A stretch of 64,000 nt of DNA from Streptomyces nymphaeiformis (GTDB lineage: Bacteria > Actinomycetota > Actinomycetes > Streptomycetales > Streptomycetaceae): contig NZ_JACHJY010000004.1 in assembly GCF_014203895.1 (NCBI RefSeq), forward strand, positions 595,244 to 659,243, written 5' to 3'. Below, piece after piece: positions 48,027 to 57,020 of the stretch. Within the stretch, counting starts at the first letter, position 1, and each line of letters starts with the position of its first letter. Made by a program: the position numbers and the translations under genes. The notes below the pieces were generated by a model. That model saw only the letters and a list, made by a program, of their open reading frames with translations. It ran no database searches and had not been told where the DNA came from.

Positions 48027-50266
48027 CCACTGCGCCCACCGCCGTCCACGCGGCGCCCCGCACCGGCCGGCTCGCCCGGCTGTGGCGCGGACGCGCCGAG
48101 GACGCCCCCTGGGTCCGGCCCGCCCTCCTCGCCCTGCTCGCCGCGACCGCGCTGCTCTACCTGTGGAACCTGAGCGCCTCCGGCTACGCCAACTCCTTCT
48201 ACTCCGCCGCCGTCCAGGCGGGCTCCGAGAGCTGGAAGGCCTTCTTCTTCGGCTCCCTCGACGCGGCCAACGCCATCACCGTCGACAAGCCGCCGGCCGC
48301 GCTCTGGCCGATGGCCCTCTCCGTCCGCCTCTTCGGGCTCGGCTCCTGGCAGATCCTCGTGCCCGAGGTGCTCATGGGCGTGGGCACGGTCGCCGTGCTC
48401 TACGCGGCCGTCCGGCGCCGGTTCGGCGCGGGCGCCGGTCTGATCGCGGGCGCGGTCCTCGCGCTGACGCCGGTCGCCGCGCTGATGTTCCGCTTCAACA
48501 ACCCGGACGCGCTGCTCGCGCTGCTCATGACGGTCGCGGTGTACTGCGTGCTCCGTGCCCTGGAGCGGGAGTCGGGCAGCGCGAAGTGGCTGGTGTGGGC
48601 CGGGGTCGCCCTGGGCTTCGCGTTCCTCGCGAAGACCCTCCAGGCCTTCCTGATCCTGCCGCCGCTCGCCCTCGTGTACGTGGCGTGCGCGCCGGGCGGC
48701 TTCGTGCGGCGGCTCGGCCGCCTCGCCCTCGGCGGGCTCGCGATGCTCGTCTCGGCGGGCTGGTGGGTGGCCCTGGTCGAGCTGTGGCCGGCGTCCTCCC
48801 GTCCGTACGTCGGAGGCTCGCAGCACAACAGCTTCCTGGAGCTGACCTTCGGCTACAACGGCCTCGGCCGCATCAACGGCGACGAGGTCGGCAGCGTCGG
48901 CGGCGGGGGCCGGGGCGGTGCGGGCGGTCCCGGCGGGACGGCCGAGAACCTGCCGGTCGGCCTTGAACTGCCCGGCCGCCCCGGCGGCGGTGGTGGCGGT
49001 GGCTGGGGCGAGACCGGGATCGGCCGGATGTTCAACGAGGCGGTGGGCGGTCAGATCTCCTGGCTGCTGCCGGCCGCGCTGCTCCTGCTGCTCGCCGGAC
49101 TCGTCGTCACCTGGCGGGCGCCCCGGACGGACACGGCGCGGTCCGCGTTCCTGGTGTGGGGCGGTTCGCTGCTCACGACGCTGGCCGTGTTCAGCTTCAT
49201 GGCCGGCATCTTCCACGAGTACTACACGGTGGCCCTGGCCCCGTACCTCGCGGCGCTGATCGGCATGGGCGCGGCGGTGCTGTGGGAGGAGCGGACGAGG
49301 TGGCCCGCCTCGGCGGCGCTCGCGGCGGTGGTGGCGGTGACGGCCTGGTGGGCCTGGACGCTGCTCGGCCGTACGCCGGACTGGCTGCCGTGGCTGCGCT
49401 GGACGGTCCTGGTGGCCGGTGCGGTGGCGGCGCTCGGGCTGCTCTTCGCGGGCCGGGTCGACCGGCGCCTCGGCCTCGCGGTGGCGGGCCTGGGCCTGGC
49501 GGCGGGGCTCGCGGGGCCGTTGGCGTACACCGTGGTGACGGTGGACGCCGGGCACCAGGGCTCGATCGTGACGGCGGGCCCGGGTGGCGCGATGGGCGGC
49601 GGCCGGGGGCCGATGAACGGCCGGGTGGCCTTCGGCCCGATGCCGGGCGGCCAGAATCCGGTCGGCGGCCAGGCCCCGGGCGGCGGCGGTCAGATGCCCG
49701 GCAACGGACAGGCCCCCGCCAACGGACAGGCCCCCGGCAACGGACAGGCCCCCGCCAACGGACAGGCCCCCGCCAACGGACAGGCCCCCGCCAACGGACA
49801 GGCCCCCGGCACCGGCCGGCAGCCCCCCGGCACCGGCCGGCCCGTCGGCGGCGGCCCCGGCAGCCGACAGGCCGGCATGTACGTCGGCGGCGGCCCCGGC
49901 GGTCTGCTCAACGGCGCGAGCGTCGATACGAAGGCCAGGGAGGCCCTGCTCAAGGAGGCCGACGACTACACCTGGGTCGCGGCGGCCGTCGGCGCGCAGA
50001 ACGCGGCCAGCTACCAGCTCGCCACCGGGAAGCCCGTCATGGCGATCGGCGGCTTCAACGGCAGCGACCCGTCCCCGACGCTCGACCAGTTCAAGCGCTA
50101 CGTCGCCGAGGGGAAGATCCACTACTTCGTCTCGTCCGACCGCATGCAGATGGGCGCCGCCGGCGGCTCCGGCGCGAGCTCCGAGATCTCCGCCTGGGTC
50201 ACGGCCACCTTCGAGAAGGTCACCGTCGGCAGCTCCACCTTCTACGACCTGACCGAGCGGAAATAA
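48023..50266 (+). CDS. ArnT/PMT-type GT39 membrane glycosyltransferase (747 aa)
   Basis: A multispanning transferase using a polyprenyl-phosphate sugar donor. The N-terminal catalytic loop includes NSFYSAAVQAGSESW and ANAITVDKPPAALWPMALSV. About 11-13 helices follow, with two Gly-rich loops (after NGLGRINGDEVGSV). A long extracytoplasmic C-terminal region contains Gly/Pro/Asn repeats (NGQAPA x6) and a small terminal domain (YTWVAAAVGAQNAASYQLAT). It belongs with the preceding GT2-GtrA gene and probably glycosylates envelope proteins or lipids. Confidence 0.9.
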   Translation: MTTAPTAVHAAPRTGRLARLWRGRAEDAPWVRPALLALLAATALLYLWNLSASGYANSFYSAAVQAGSESWKAFFFGSLDAANAITVDKPPAALWPMALSVRLFGLGSWQILVPEVLMGVGTVAVLYAAVRRRFGAGAGLIAGAVLALTPVAALMFRFNNPDALLALLMTVAVYCVLRALERESGSAKWLVWAGVALGFAFLAKTLQAFLILPPLALVYVACAPGGFVRRLGRLALGGLAMLVSAGWWVALVELWPASSRPYVGGSQHNSFLELTFGYNGLGRINGDEVGSVGGGGRGGAGGPGGTAENLPVGLELPGRPGGGGGGGWGETGIGRMFNEAVGGQISWLLPAALLLLLAGLVVTWRAPRTDTARSAFLVWGGSLLTTLAVFSFMAGIFHEYYTVALAPYLAALIGMGAAVLWEERTRWPASAALAAVVAVTAWWAWTLLGRTPDWLPWLRWTVLVAGAVAALGLLFAGRVDRRLGLAVAGLGLAAGLAGPLAYTVVTVDAGHQGSIVTAGPGGAMGGGRGPMNGRVAFGPMPGGQNPVGGQAPGGGGQMPGNGQAPANGQAPGNGQAPANGQAPANGQAPANGQAPGTGRQPPGTGRPVGGGPGSRQAGMYVGGGPGGLLNGASVDTKAREALLKEADDYTWVAAAVGAQNAASYQLATGKPVMAIGGFNGSDPSPTLDQFKRYVAEGKIHYFVSSDRMQMGAAGGSGASSEISAWVTATFEKVTVGSSTFYDLTERK
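49703..49810 (+). repeat. 18-bp coding tandem repeat, six units
   Basis: Six 18-bp units encode NGQAP(A/G) inside the GT39 gene. They differ only at the last codon (GCC or GGC), indicating recent expansion or ongoing slippage. Confidence 0.92.
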
Positions 50267-50288
50267 TCCCTATACAGCGTACGAGAGT

Positions 50289-50331
50289 CCTTGTACGGTG
50301 TACGAGCCTTGACCTCGTACACCGTACAAGG
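50289..50331. promoter_or_regulatory. Large palindromic operator before the MFS gene
   Basis: 18-bp perfect arms (50289-50306 and 50314-50331) with a 7-bp spacer CCTTGAC. Each arm contains GTACGGTGTAC or its complement. A partial copy (CAGCGTACGAGAG) lies just upstream. The right arm overlaps the Shine-Dalgarno AAGGAG. It is the likely binding site of the TetR protein encoded downstream. Confidence 0.82.
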
Positions 50332-50342
50332 AGTCGCTCCCC

Positions 50343-51845
50343 ATGCCAGCAACCACCGGCAGCCATCCCCAGCGCTGGCTGATCCTCGGCGTCATCTGCC
50401 TCGCCCAGCTCACCGTCCTGCTCGACAACACCGTCCTCAGCGTCGCCATCCCCTCGCTGACCTCCGAGCTCCACGCGTCCACCACCGACATCCAGTGGAT
50501 GATCAACGCGTACTCGCTCGTCCAGTCCGGCCTGCTGCTCACCGCCGGCAACGCCGCCGACCGCTACGGCCGCAAGAAGATGCTCGCCGCCGGTCTCGCG
50601 CTCTTCGGCCTCGGCTCGCTCGCCGCCGGCCTCGCCGGCTCCACCGCGCAGCTGATCGCCGCCCGCGCGGGCATGGGCGTCGGCGGCGCGCTCCTGATGA
50701 CCACCACCCTCGCCGTCGTGATGCAGATCTTCGGCGACGAGGAGCGGGTCAAGGCCATCGCGATCTGGGCCACCGTCGCCTCCCTCGGCTTCGCCGGCGG
50801 CCCGCTGATCGGCGGCGTGATCCTGAACCACTACTGGTGGGGAATGATCTTCCTGATCAACATCCCGGTCGCGGTCGTGGCGCTCGTCGCCGTCCTCAAG
50901 CTCGTCCCCGAGTCCAAGAACCCCCAGGGCGAGCGCCCCGACCTGCTCGGCGCGCTGCTCTCCACCATCGGCATGACCTCCACCGTGTACGCGATCATCA
51001 CGGGCCCCGCGCACGGCTGGACCTCGGCCGAGGTGCTCGTCCCGGCCGCGATCGGCGCCGTCGTCCTCGCCGCCTTCGCGCTGTGGGAGCTGCACACCCC
51101 GTACCCGATGCTCGACATGCACTTCTTCCGCAACGAGAAGTTCGTGGGCGCGGTCGCCGGCGCGATCCTGGTCATGTTCGGCATGGGCGGCTCGCTCTTC
51201 CTGCTCACCCAGCACCTGCAGTTCGTCCTCGGCTACGAGCCCCTCGAAGCCGGTCTGCGGATGGCGCCGCTCGCGCTGACCGTCGTCGCGCTCAACCTCA
51301 CCGGTGTCGGCCCGCGGATCGTGATGAAGCTCGGCACCTCGCCCACGGTGGCCGTCGGCATGACCCTGGTGGCGGCCGGGCTCGCCTCGATCGCCCTGCT
51401 CGGCGGCGGCACGGACGGCACCTACTGGGGCATGCTCCTCGGCCTGGTCCTGATGGGCATCGGCCTCGCCGTCGCCAACCCCGCCATGGCCAACGCGATC
51501 ATGAGCGCGATCCCGCCGGAGAAGGCGGGCGTGGGCGCCGGCATCAACGGCACCCTGGCCGAGTTCGGCAACGGTCTGGGCGTCGCCGTCCTCGGCGCCG
51601 TGCTCAACGCCCGCTTCGCCGCGCTCGTCGCCGTGACCGCGAGCTCGCTCCCGGCCGCGCTGGCCGCCGCGGGCGGCGAGGCCGAGCGGCGGCAGATCTC
51701 CGACGCCTTCGCCACCGGCCTCCAGACCAGCCAGCTGGTCGGCGCGATCGCCGTCTTCGCCGGCGGTCTGCTCGCGGCGGCTCTGCTCAAGCGGGCCGAG
51801 CGCGCCGAGAAGGCCCTGGCCGCCGAGCAGCCGGTCGCTGCCTAG
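50343..51845 (+). CDS. MFS drug efflux transporter, DHA2 family (500 aa)
   Basis: Fourteen predicted helices. The DHA2 N-terminus is LLDNTVLSVAIPSLTSELHA, with DIQWMINAYSLVQSGLLLTA, the motif-A loop GNAADRYGRKKMLAAG and motif C-like GFAGGPLIGGVI. A proton-coupled exporter; the substrate is unknown. The operator covers its leader, and it is followed after 35 bp by a TetR gene. Confidence 0.92.
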   Translation: MPATTGSHPQRWLILGVICLAQLTVLLDNTVLSVAIPSLTSELHASTTDIQWMINAYSLVQSGLLLTAGNAADRYGRKKMLAAGLALFGLGSLAAGLAGSTAQLIAARAGMGVGGALLMTTTLAVVMQIFGDEERVKAIAIWATVASLGFAGGPLIGGVILNHYWWGMIFLINIPVAVVALVAVLKLVPESKNPQGERPDLLGALLSTIGMTSTVYAIITGPAHGWTSAEVLVPAAIGAVVLAAFALWELHTPYPMLDMHFFRNEKFVGAVAGAILVMFGMGGSLFLLTQHLQFVLGYEPLEAGLRMAPLALTVVALNLTGVGPRIVMKLGTSPTVAVGMTLVAAGLASIALLGGGTDGTYWGMLLGLVLMGIGLAVANPAMANAIMSAIPPEKAGVGAGINGTLAEFGNGLGVAVLGAVLNARFAALVAVTASSLPAALAAAGGEAERRQISDAFATGLQTSQLVGAIAVFAGGLLAAALLKRAERAEKALAAEQPVAA

Positions 51846-51880
51846 CATGGTGACGGACAGCTGACAGACGGAGGAACGCG

Positions 51881-52666
51881 ATGGTCAAGGCAGCCGATCG
51901 GGCCAAGAACCCGGCGCGTTCCAGCGTGTGGCTGGAGAAGCGGGCCACCCGCAGCGGCGGCGGTCCGGCCGGTCTCGACCGGGACCGGATCGTCGCAGCC
52001 TCGATCCGGATGCTCGACGAGGAGGGCCTCGCCAAGCTGTCGATGCGCAAGCTCGCGACCGAGCTGGGCGTCACGGCGATGTCCCTCTACTGGTACGTGG
52101 ACACCAAGGACGACATCATCGAGTTCGCCATGGACAGCGTCTACGGCGAGTTCGACCTGGCGGCGATCGACGCCGCCCGGGACTGGCAGGACCGGATCCG
52201 CGTCCTCGCCCGGGAGTACCGGGCGATGCTGGTCCGCCACACGTGGATGTCGCCGAGCGCCGGCCAGTACCTGAACATCGGCCCGAACGCGATCGCCGTC
52301 GCGTACAAGATCCAGCAGGCGATCAGCGACACCGGCCTCTCGCTGGACCGGCAGCCGGGCGCGATGTCGGCGGTCTTCCAGTTCGTGTACGGCTACGGGA
52401 CGATCGAGTCCCAGTTCGGCCGGCGCGCGGCGGAGGCCGGGATGTCGCAGGACGAGTTCTACGTGGACTCGGTGAAGGCCTTCCGGGACGACCCGGAGTT
52501 CAGCCCCCAGATCGAGGGCATGCAGGAGATCCTCGACGAGCGCGCCTCGCACGGCAGCGTCGGCGCCATCTGGGACCGCGACTTCGACCACGCCCTGGAC
52601 GTCCTGATCGCCGGCATCGAGGTCATGGTCGCGCGCGAGGCCGAAGGCGCCCGACGGCAGAAATGA
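51881..52666 (+). CDS. TetR-family regulator (261 aa)
   Basis: The HTH (LDRDRIVAASIRMLDEEGLA, KLSMRKLATELGVTAMSLYW) is preceded by an unusually long basic N-terminus of ~30 residues. The C-terminal domain resembles TetR_C_1 (HTWMSPSAGQYLNIGPNAIA). It is co-transcribed with the efflux gene and probably represses it through the 50289-50331 palindrome. GGAGG precedes the ATG. Confidence 0.92.
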   Translation: MVKAADRAKNPARSSVWLEKRATRSGGGPAGLDRDRIVAASIRMLDEEGLAKLSMRKLATELGVTAMSLYWYVDTKDDIIEFAMDSVYGEFDLAAIDAARDWQDRIRVLAREYRAMLVRHTWMSPSAGQYLNIGPNAIAVAYKIQQAISDTGLSLDRQPGAMSAVFQFVYGYGTIESQFGRRAAEAGMSQDEFYVDSVKAFRDDPEFSPQIEGMQEILDERASHGSVGAIWDRDFDHALDVLIAGIEVMVAREAEGARRQK

Positions 52667-52701
52667 CGGAGCGGCGGGCCGTCCCCTGCCCGCCGCTCCG
52701 T
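52666..52701. terminator. Bidirectional terminator
   Basis: 14-bp perfect stem (52666-52679 with 52688-52701) between the convergent TetR and MFS genes. Confidence 0.87.
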
Positions 52702-52747
52702 ACCGGACCCGGCCGCGCCTCCGCTCGAAGCACGCCCGGGAGCTCTG

Positions 52748-54343
52748 TTACTCGGCTTCCGCCTTCGTCGCGTTGCTCTTCAGCGCGACCTCCTTGATGA
52801 ACAGCGTCACCACGAAGGCGAGCAGCGCGAACGGCGCCGAGTAGAGGAAGACGTCGCCGACGCCGTGCCCGTACGCGTCCTCCATGACCGTGCGGATCGG
52901 GGCCGGCAGCTTGTCCATGTCCGGGATGCCACCGCCCGAGCCGCCCTGGCCCATGGCCGCCGCGGCCTTCGGGCCGAGCGCCGCCAGGCCCTCCTTGACG
53001 TAGTCCGTGACCCGGTGGGCCATGACCGCGCCGAGCGCCGAGACGCCGACCGCACCGCCCAGGGAGCGGAAGAAGGTGACGACGGAGGAGGCGGCGCCGA
53101 GGTCGGCGGGGGCCACCTGGTTCTGGGTGCAGAGCACCAGGTTCTGCATCATCATGCCGAGGCCGAGGCCGAGGACCGCCATGAACAGCGCGATGTGCCA
53201 GTACGCCGTGTCGTAGCGGATCGTGCCGAGCAGGCCGAGGCCGCCGGCCGCCAGGGCGCCGCCGCTGACCAGCCAGGCCTTCCAGCGGCCGGTCTTGGTG
53301 ATGATCAGGCCGGAGACGGTCGAGGAGACGAACAGGCCGCCGATCATCGGGATGGTGAGGACGCCGGACATCGTCGGCGACTCGTTCCGCGCCAGCTGGA
53401 AGTACTGGCTGAAGAAGACCGTGCCGGCGAACATCGCGACACCCACGAAGAGCGAGGCGAGCGAGGCGAGGGTGATCGTGCGGTTGCGGAACAGGCGGAG
53501 CGGGATGATCGGCTCGCTCGCCTTCGACTCGACGAGCACGAAGACCCCGCCGAGGGCGATCGCGCCGAGGACCATGACGGCCGTCTGCCAGGACATCCAG
53601 TCGTACTTGTCGCCCGCGAAGGTGACCCAGACGAGCAGCAGGGAGACGGCGGCGCTGATGAAGAAGGCGCCGGCCCAGTCGACCTTGACCTCACGCTTCA
53701 CGACGGGGAGCTTCAGGGTCTTCTGCAGGACGATCAGGGCGATGATCGCGAAGGGCACGCCGACGTAGAAGCACCAGCGCCAGCCGAGCCAGTCGGTGTC
53801 GGTGATGACGCCGCCGAGCAGGGGGCCGCCGACGGTGGCGACGGCGAAGGTCGCGCCGAGGTAGCCGCTGTAGCGGCCGCGCTCACGCGGGGCGATCATC
53901 GCGGCCAGGATGATCTGGGAGAGGGCGGTCAGACCGCCGACGCCGATGCCCTGGACCACACGGCAGGCGATGAGCATGCCGGTGCTCTGCGAGAGGCCGG
54001 CGACGATCGAGCCCGTGACGTAGACGATCAGGGCTATCTGGACGAGCAGCTTCTTGGAGAAGAGGTCGGCGAGCTTGCCCCAGAGCGGGGTGGTCGCGGT
54101 CATCGCCAGGAGGGAGGCGGTGACCACCCAGGTGTAGGCGGACTGGCCGCCGTCCAGGTCGGTGATGATCTGGGGGAGGGCGTTGGAGACGATCGTCGAG
54201 GACAGGATGGCGACGAACATGCCGAGCAGCAGCCCGGACAGCGCCTCCATGATCTGCCGGTGGGTCATGGGGGCGCCGCCGGAGGTGTCCCCCTCCTTGG
54301 CGCTCCCGCCGCGCACACCGGTCTCGGGTGTGGTCGTAGCCAT
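52748..54343 (-). CDS. MFS drug efflux transporter, EmrB/QacA type (531 aa)
   Basis: Fourteen helices. Features include GMFVAILSSTIVSNALPQII, YTWVVTASLLAMTATTPLWG, KLADLFSKK (motif A), GIGVGGLTALSQIILAAMIA and GATFAVATVGGPLLGGVITD (motif C). A multidrug/H+ antiporter. The ATG at 54343 (a TTG precedes it) lies 15 bp after the marR stop, forming a marR-efflux operon. Confidence 0.92.
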   Translation of the reverse strand: MATTTPETGVRGGSAKEGDTSGGAPMTHRQIMEALSGLLLGMFVAILSSTIVSNALPQIITDLDGGQSAYTWVVTASLLAMTATTPLWGKLADLFSKKLLVQIALIVYVTGSIVAGLSQSTGMLIACRVVQGIGVGGLTALSQIILAAMIAPRERGRYSGYLGATFAVATVGGPLLGGVITDTDWLGWRWCFYVGVPFAIIALIVLQKTLKLPVVKREVKVDWAGAFFISAAVSLLLVWVTFAGDKYDWMSWQTAVMVLGAIALGGVFVLVESKASEPIIPLRLFRNRTITLASLASLFVGVAMFAGTVFFSQYFQLARNESPTMSGVLTIPMIGGLFVSSTVSGLIITKTGRWKAWLVSGGALAAGGLGLLGTIRYDTAYWHIALFMAVLGLGLGMMMQNLVLCTQNQVAPADLGAASSVVTFFRSLGGAVGVSALGAVMAHRVTDYVKEGLAALGPKAAAAMGQGGSGGGIPDMDKLPAPIRTVMEDAYGHGVGDVFLYSAPFALLAFVVTLFIKEVALKSNATKAEAE

Positions 54344-54358
54344 CAACTTCCTTCGTTC

Positions 54359-54802
54359 TCAAGCGTGGTGGGCCCGGCAGTCCCCGAAGGAATCGCGGAG
54401 GCGGGCGAGCAGGGTGGTGAGCTGTTCGACGTCTTCGTCGGACCAGTCCGCGAGCGTGTGGGCGAGCATGGCGGTCAGCCGTCGGTCGAGCGTGGCGAGC
54501 ATGTCCGCGCCCGCCGGGGTCAGATGGAGGATGCGGGAGCGCTTGTCGGACGGGTCGGGCAGGCGCTCGACCCATCCGCGGTCCACGGTGTGGGCCACGT
54601 GACGGCTGCCGACCGAGAGGTCGACGGCCATCAGTTCCGCCACCCGGCTCATCCGTACGTCCCCGTGGTGGTTCAGCAGGGCGAGGACGATCGCGGATCC
54701 GCTGGGACAGTCGGCGGGCAGGGTCCGCGCGAGTCCGCGCTTCACCGCTCCGACGGCGCTCACCTGGCGGGCGAGGTTCTCGTACCGATTGCCTCTGTCC
54801 AT
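54359..54802 (-). CDS. MarR-family regulator (147 aa)
   Basis: Winged helix: DVRMSRVAELMAVDLSVGSR, HVAHTVDRGWVERLPDPSDK, RSRILHLTPAGADMLATLDR. It represses its own operon with the efflux pump through two GTTGC-type palindromes in the promoter. The ATG at 54802 (GGGGTG upstream) is favoured over the one at 54814. Confidence 0.9.
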   Translation of the reverse strand: MDRGNRYENLARQVSAVGAVKRGLARTLPADCPSGSAIVLALLNHHGDVRMSRVAELMAVDLSVGSRHVAHTVDRGWVERLPDPSDKRSRILHLTPAGADMLATLDRRLTAMLAHTLADWSDEDVEQLTTLLARLRDSFGDCRAHHA

Positions 54803-54821
54803 CGGGCACCCCATTGATGTT

Positions 54822-54865
54822 GTTGCTTAGGGCAACCATAGAGATGGATGGTTGCTTCAGGCAAA
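54822..54865 (-). promoter_or_regulatory. marR promoter with two operators
   Basis: Minus-strand -35 TTGCCT (54864-54859), 18-bp spacer, -10 TATGGT (54840-54835). Operators GTTGC-TTAGG-GCAAC (54822-54836) and GTTGC-TTCAG-GCAAA (54851-54865) cover the -10 and -35 boxes. Confidence 0.8.
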
Positions 54866-54960
54866 CTAAATCGGTCAAACGGCGCTAAAGAATCGGCAAA
54901 GCCGGGTCGCCGGAGCCGGGGCTTGGGCCCCCCAGCCCGACTTCGCTAGGGTCCTGGCCC

Positions 54961-55194
54961 ATGGCACACAACCCCCAAGCACCGTACGGCCAGGGCCAGC
55001 CCCCGCAGGGCCCCGAGGGTTACGACCCCGCCGGCAGCACGCAGATGTTCCGCGCCTTCGTCGACGAGGGCACCCCGCAGCGACAGCAGCCGCAGGCCGT
55101 GGCCGCGTCGGGCGGCCCCCGGGTCGGCCTGATCGTGGGCGTCGTCGCGGTGATCGCCGTCCTGGCGGTCGCCGCCTGGCTGGCGCTGGGCTGA
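54961..55194 (+). CDS. Small tail-anchored membrane protein (77 aa)
   Basis: A Gln/Pro/Gly-rich cytoplasmic N-terminus (MAHNPQAPYGQGQPPQGP) and the segment STQMFRAFVDEGTPQRQQ precede one C-terminal transmembrane helix (VGLIVGVVAVIAVLAVAAWL). TAGGGT lies 8 nt before the ATG, so the message is probably leaderless. Function unknown. Confidence 0.8.
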   Translation: MAHNPQAPYGQGQPPQGPEGYDPAGSTQMFRAFVDEGTPQRQQPQAVAASGGPRVGLIVGVVAVIAVLAVAAWLALG

Positions 55195-55216
55195 CCGCTC
55201 CGTACCCCCGTCGTGG

Positions 55217-55248
55217 TGGGCCGGTTCCGCAGTGAGCGGACCGGTCCA
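55217..55248. terminator. Imperfect hairpin between convergent genes
   Basis: Interrupted stem around GCCGGT...ACCGGT between the small membrane protein gene and the TetR gene. CTTCTGCCCGCTCT is duplicated just beyond it. Confidence 0.45.
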
Positions 55249-55280
55249 CCTTTCTTCTGCCCGCTCTTCTTCTGCCCGCT

Positions 55281-55883
55281 CTACGCGATGGCGTCCAGGG
55301 AGGGCGCGAGCACCGCGAAGGCCTCCCCGATCAGCGCGGCCGGGTCCTCGGCGGCCTCGGAGTCGCCACCCTCGCTCCACCGGTGCAGTACGGCGTCGAA
55401 CGCGGCCAGCGCCATGCCCGCCGCGAGCCGGGGGTAGAGGTCGGTCCCGGGGTCGCGCCCGAGCCGGGCCGCCAGCTCCTCCGTCAGCTCCTCGCGCCAC
55501 CGGGCCTGGTGCTCGAGGAAGCGGGCGAGCAGCGCGGGCGTCCGCAGGATCAGCCTGACCACCGGAAGGGCGCGCTCGGCGTGCTCGCCGCAGGCGGCCA
55601 GCGGTACGGAGACGGTGTGCAGCAGCGCCTCGGAGGGGCGCTCCCCGGCGGGCCGGGCGGCGAGCCCCGCGCGCATGTCGGCACCCATCCCGGCCAGGAA
55701 CTGGACGACCACGTCCTCCTTGGACGCGAAGTACCGGAAGAAGGTCCGCTTGGAGACCCCGGCGGTGGTCGCGATCTCGTCGACGGTCACCGCGTCGAAG
55801 CCCCGGAGGGCGAGCAGCTGGAGTGCCGCCTCGGTGAGCTCGGTCGCGACGAGCTGGCGTTTGCGCTGGGCGAGGGTGGTCAC
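55281..55883 (-). CDS. TetR-family regulator (200 aa)
   Basis: The HTH is RGFDAVTVDEIATTAGVSKR with TFFRYFASKEDVVVQF; the ligand domain is helical. I chose the GTG at 55883 because TACCAT lies six bases upstream, fitting a leaderless transcript. It is divergent from the SDR gene, its likely target. Confidence 0.9.
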   Translation of the reverse strand: MTTLAQRKRQLVATELTEAALQLLALRGFDAVTVDEIATTAGVSKRTFFRYFASKEDVVVQFLAGMGADMRAGLAARPAGERPSEALLHTVSVPLAACGEHAERALPVVRLILRTPALLARFLEHQARWREELTEELAARLGRDPGTDLYPRLAAGMALAAFDAVLHRWSEGGDSEAAEDPAALIGEAFAVLAPSLDAIA

Positions 55884-55964
55884 GGTCCGATGGTAACGCG
55901 GTGCCGCCCATGGCATTCACGGACACGCTTGACACTCGGTGACACGAACGGCAACGTGTGCCGT

Positions 55965-56888
55965 ATGACTGACAAGCAGCGCTGGACCGCCGACCTGATC
56001 CCGGACCAGACCGGACGGGTCTTCGTCGTCACCGGGGCCAACAGCGGCCTCGGCCTGGCCACCACCCGCGAGCTCGCCCGCCGGGGCGGGCGCGTCATCC
56101 TCGCGGTGCGGGACGAGGAGAAGGGCCGCCGCGCCGTCGAGGGCCTCGACGTCGACGCGCGCCTCCTCGCCGTACGCCGGATCGACCTCGCCGACCTCGA
56201 CTCGGTGCGCGCCTTCGCCGACCGCCTGCGCGCGGAGCAGCCGCGCCTCGACGTGCTCGTCAACAACGCGGGCGTCATGGCGCCGCCCCGCACGCTCTCG
56301 CCCCAGGGCCACGAGATCCAGTTCGCCGCCAACCACCTCGGCCACTTCGCGCTCACCGGCCTGCTGCTCGACCTGCTCGCCGCCGGAAAGGCCCCCCGGG
56401 TCGTCACGGTCAGCTCGATCAACCACCGGCAGGGCAGCCTCCGCTTCGACGACCTGAGCGGCGAGCGCGGCTACTCGCCCATGGGCTTCTACAACCAGTC
56501 CAAGTTCGCCAACGCCGTCTTCGGCGCGGAGCTGCACCGCCGCCTGACCGCGGCCGCGAGCCCGGTCCGCAGCGTGCTCGCCCACCCCGGCTACACGGCC
56601 ACGAACCTGCAGATGAAGGACACCTCCGGTCTGGCGAAGCTGTTCTTCGGACGGGTCGGCAATCCGCTGCTCGCCCAGCGTCCGGAGCGGGGCGCGCTGC
56701 CCCAGCTGTACGCGGCGACCGACGCGTCCGTCGTGGGCGGGGAGTTCATCGGCCCGGACGGCATGGGCGAGCTGCGCGGGGCCCCGACCCGGGTGCGCCT
56801 CTCGGACGCGGCGGGCGACCCCGGGACGGGCCGCAGGCTCTGGGAGGAGTCGGAGCGCCTGACGGGGGTGCGCTTCCCCGCGCTCTGA
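55965..56888 (+). CDS. Short-chain dehydrogenase/reductase (307 aa)
   Basis: NAD(P)-binding TGxxxGxG in VFVVTGANSGLGLATTRELA, DVLVNNAGVMAPP, and Ser...Tyr-x3-Lys (VVTVSSINHRQG; FYNQSKFANAVF). The Tyr position is shifted: the YNQSK motif supplies it. The protein resembles the retinol dehydrogenase/WWOX-like SDR group. TTGACA (55929-55934), a 17-bp spacer and CAACGT precede a leaderless ATG at 55965. Confidence 0.88.
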   Translation: MTDKQRWTADLIPDQTGRVFVVTGANSGLGLATTRELARRGGRVILAVRDEEKGRRAVEGLDVDARLLAVRRIDLADLDSVRAFADRLRAEQPRLDVLVNNAGVMAPPRTLSPQGHEIQFAANHLGHFALTGLLLDLLAAGKAPRVVTVSSINHRQGSLRFDDLSGERGYSPMGFYNQSKFANAVFGAELHRRLTAAASPVRSVLAHPGYTATNLQMKDTSGLAKLFFGRVGNPLLAQRPERGALPQLYAATDASVVGGEFIGPDGMGELRGAPTRVRLSDAAGDPGTGRRLWEESERLTGVRFPAL

Positions 56889-56905
56889 CCCCGGTGATTC
56901 CGGGG
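56889..56905 (+). terminator. Short hairpin after the SDR gene
   Basis: CCCCGG-TGATT-CCGGGG begins right after the stop codon. Confidence 0.5.
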
Positions 56906-57020
56906 CCCGGCCTTTGTCCGGTTCCGCCACCCTTTCTGCCTGGTCGGTCCTCGGCGGCCCGAGAAGGATGAGACGGCAGTTGCACGTACCACCAAGCCAT
57001 ATACATGGAAAGGGTGAAAC

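Noticed and set aside
49703..49810. CRISPR-like repeat
   Set aside because: The 18-bp units are contiguous, in frame inside a gene and have no spacers. No CRISPR array or cas gene was found in the window.
47672..50122. An 816-codon minus-strand frame
   Set aside because: Antisense to the clear GT39 membrane protein. Its Gly/Asp/His repeats mirror the NGQAP repeat.
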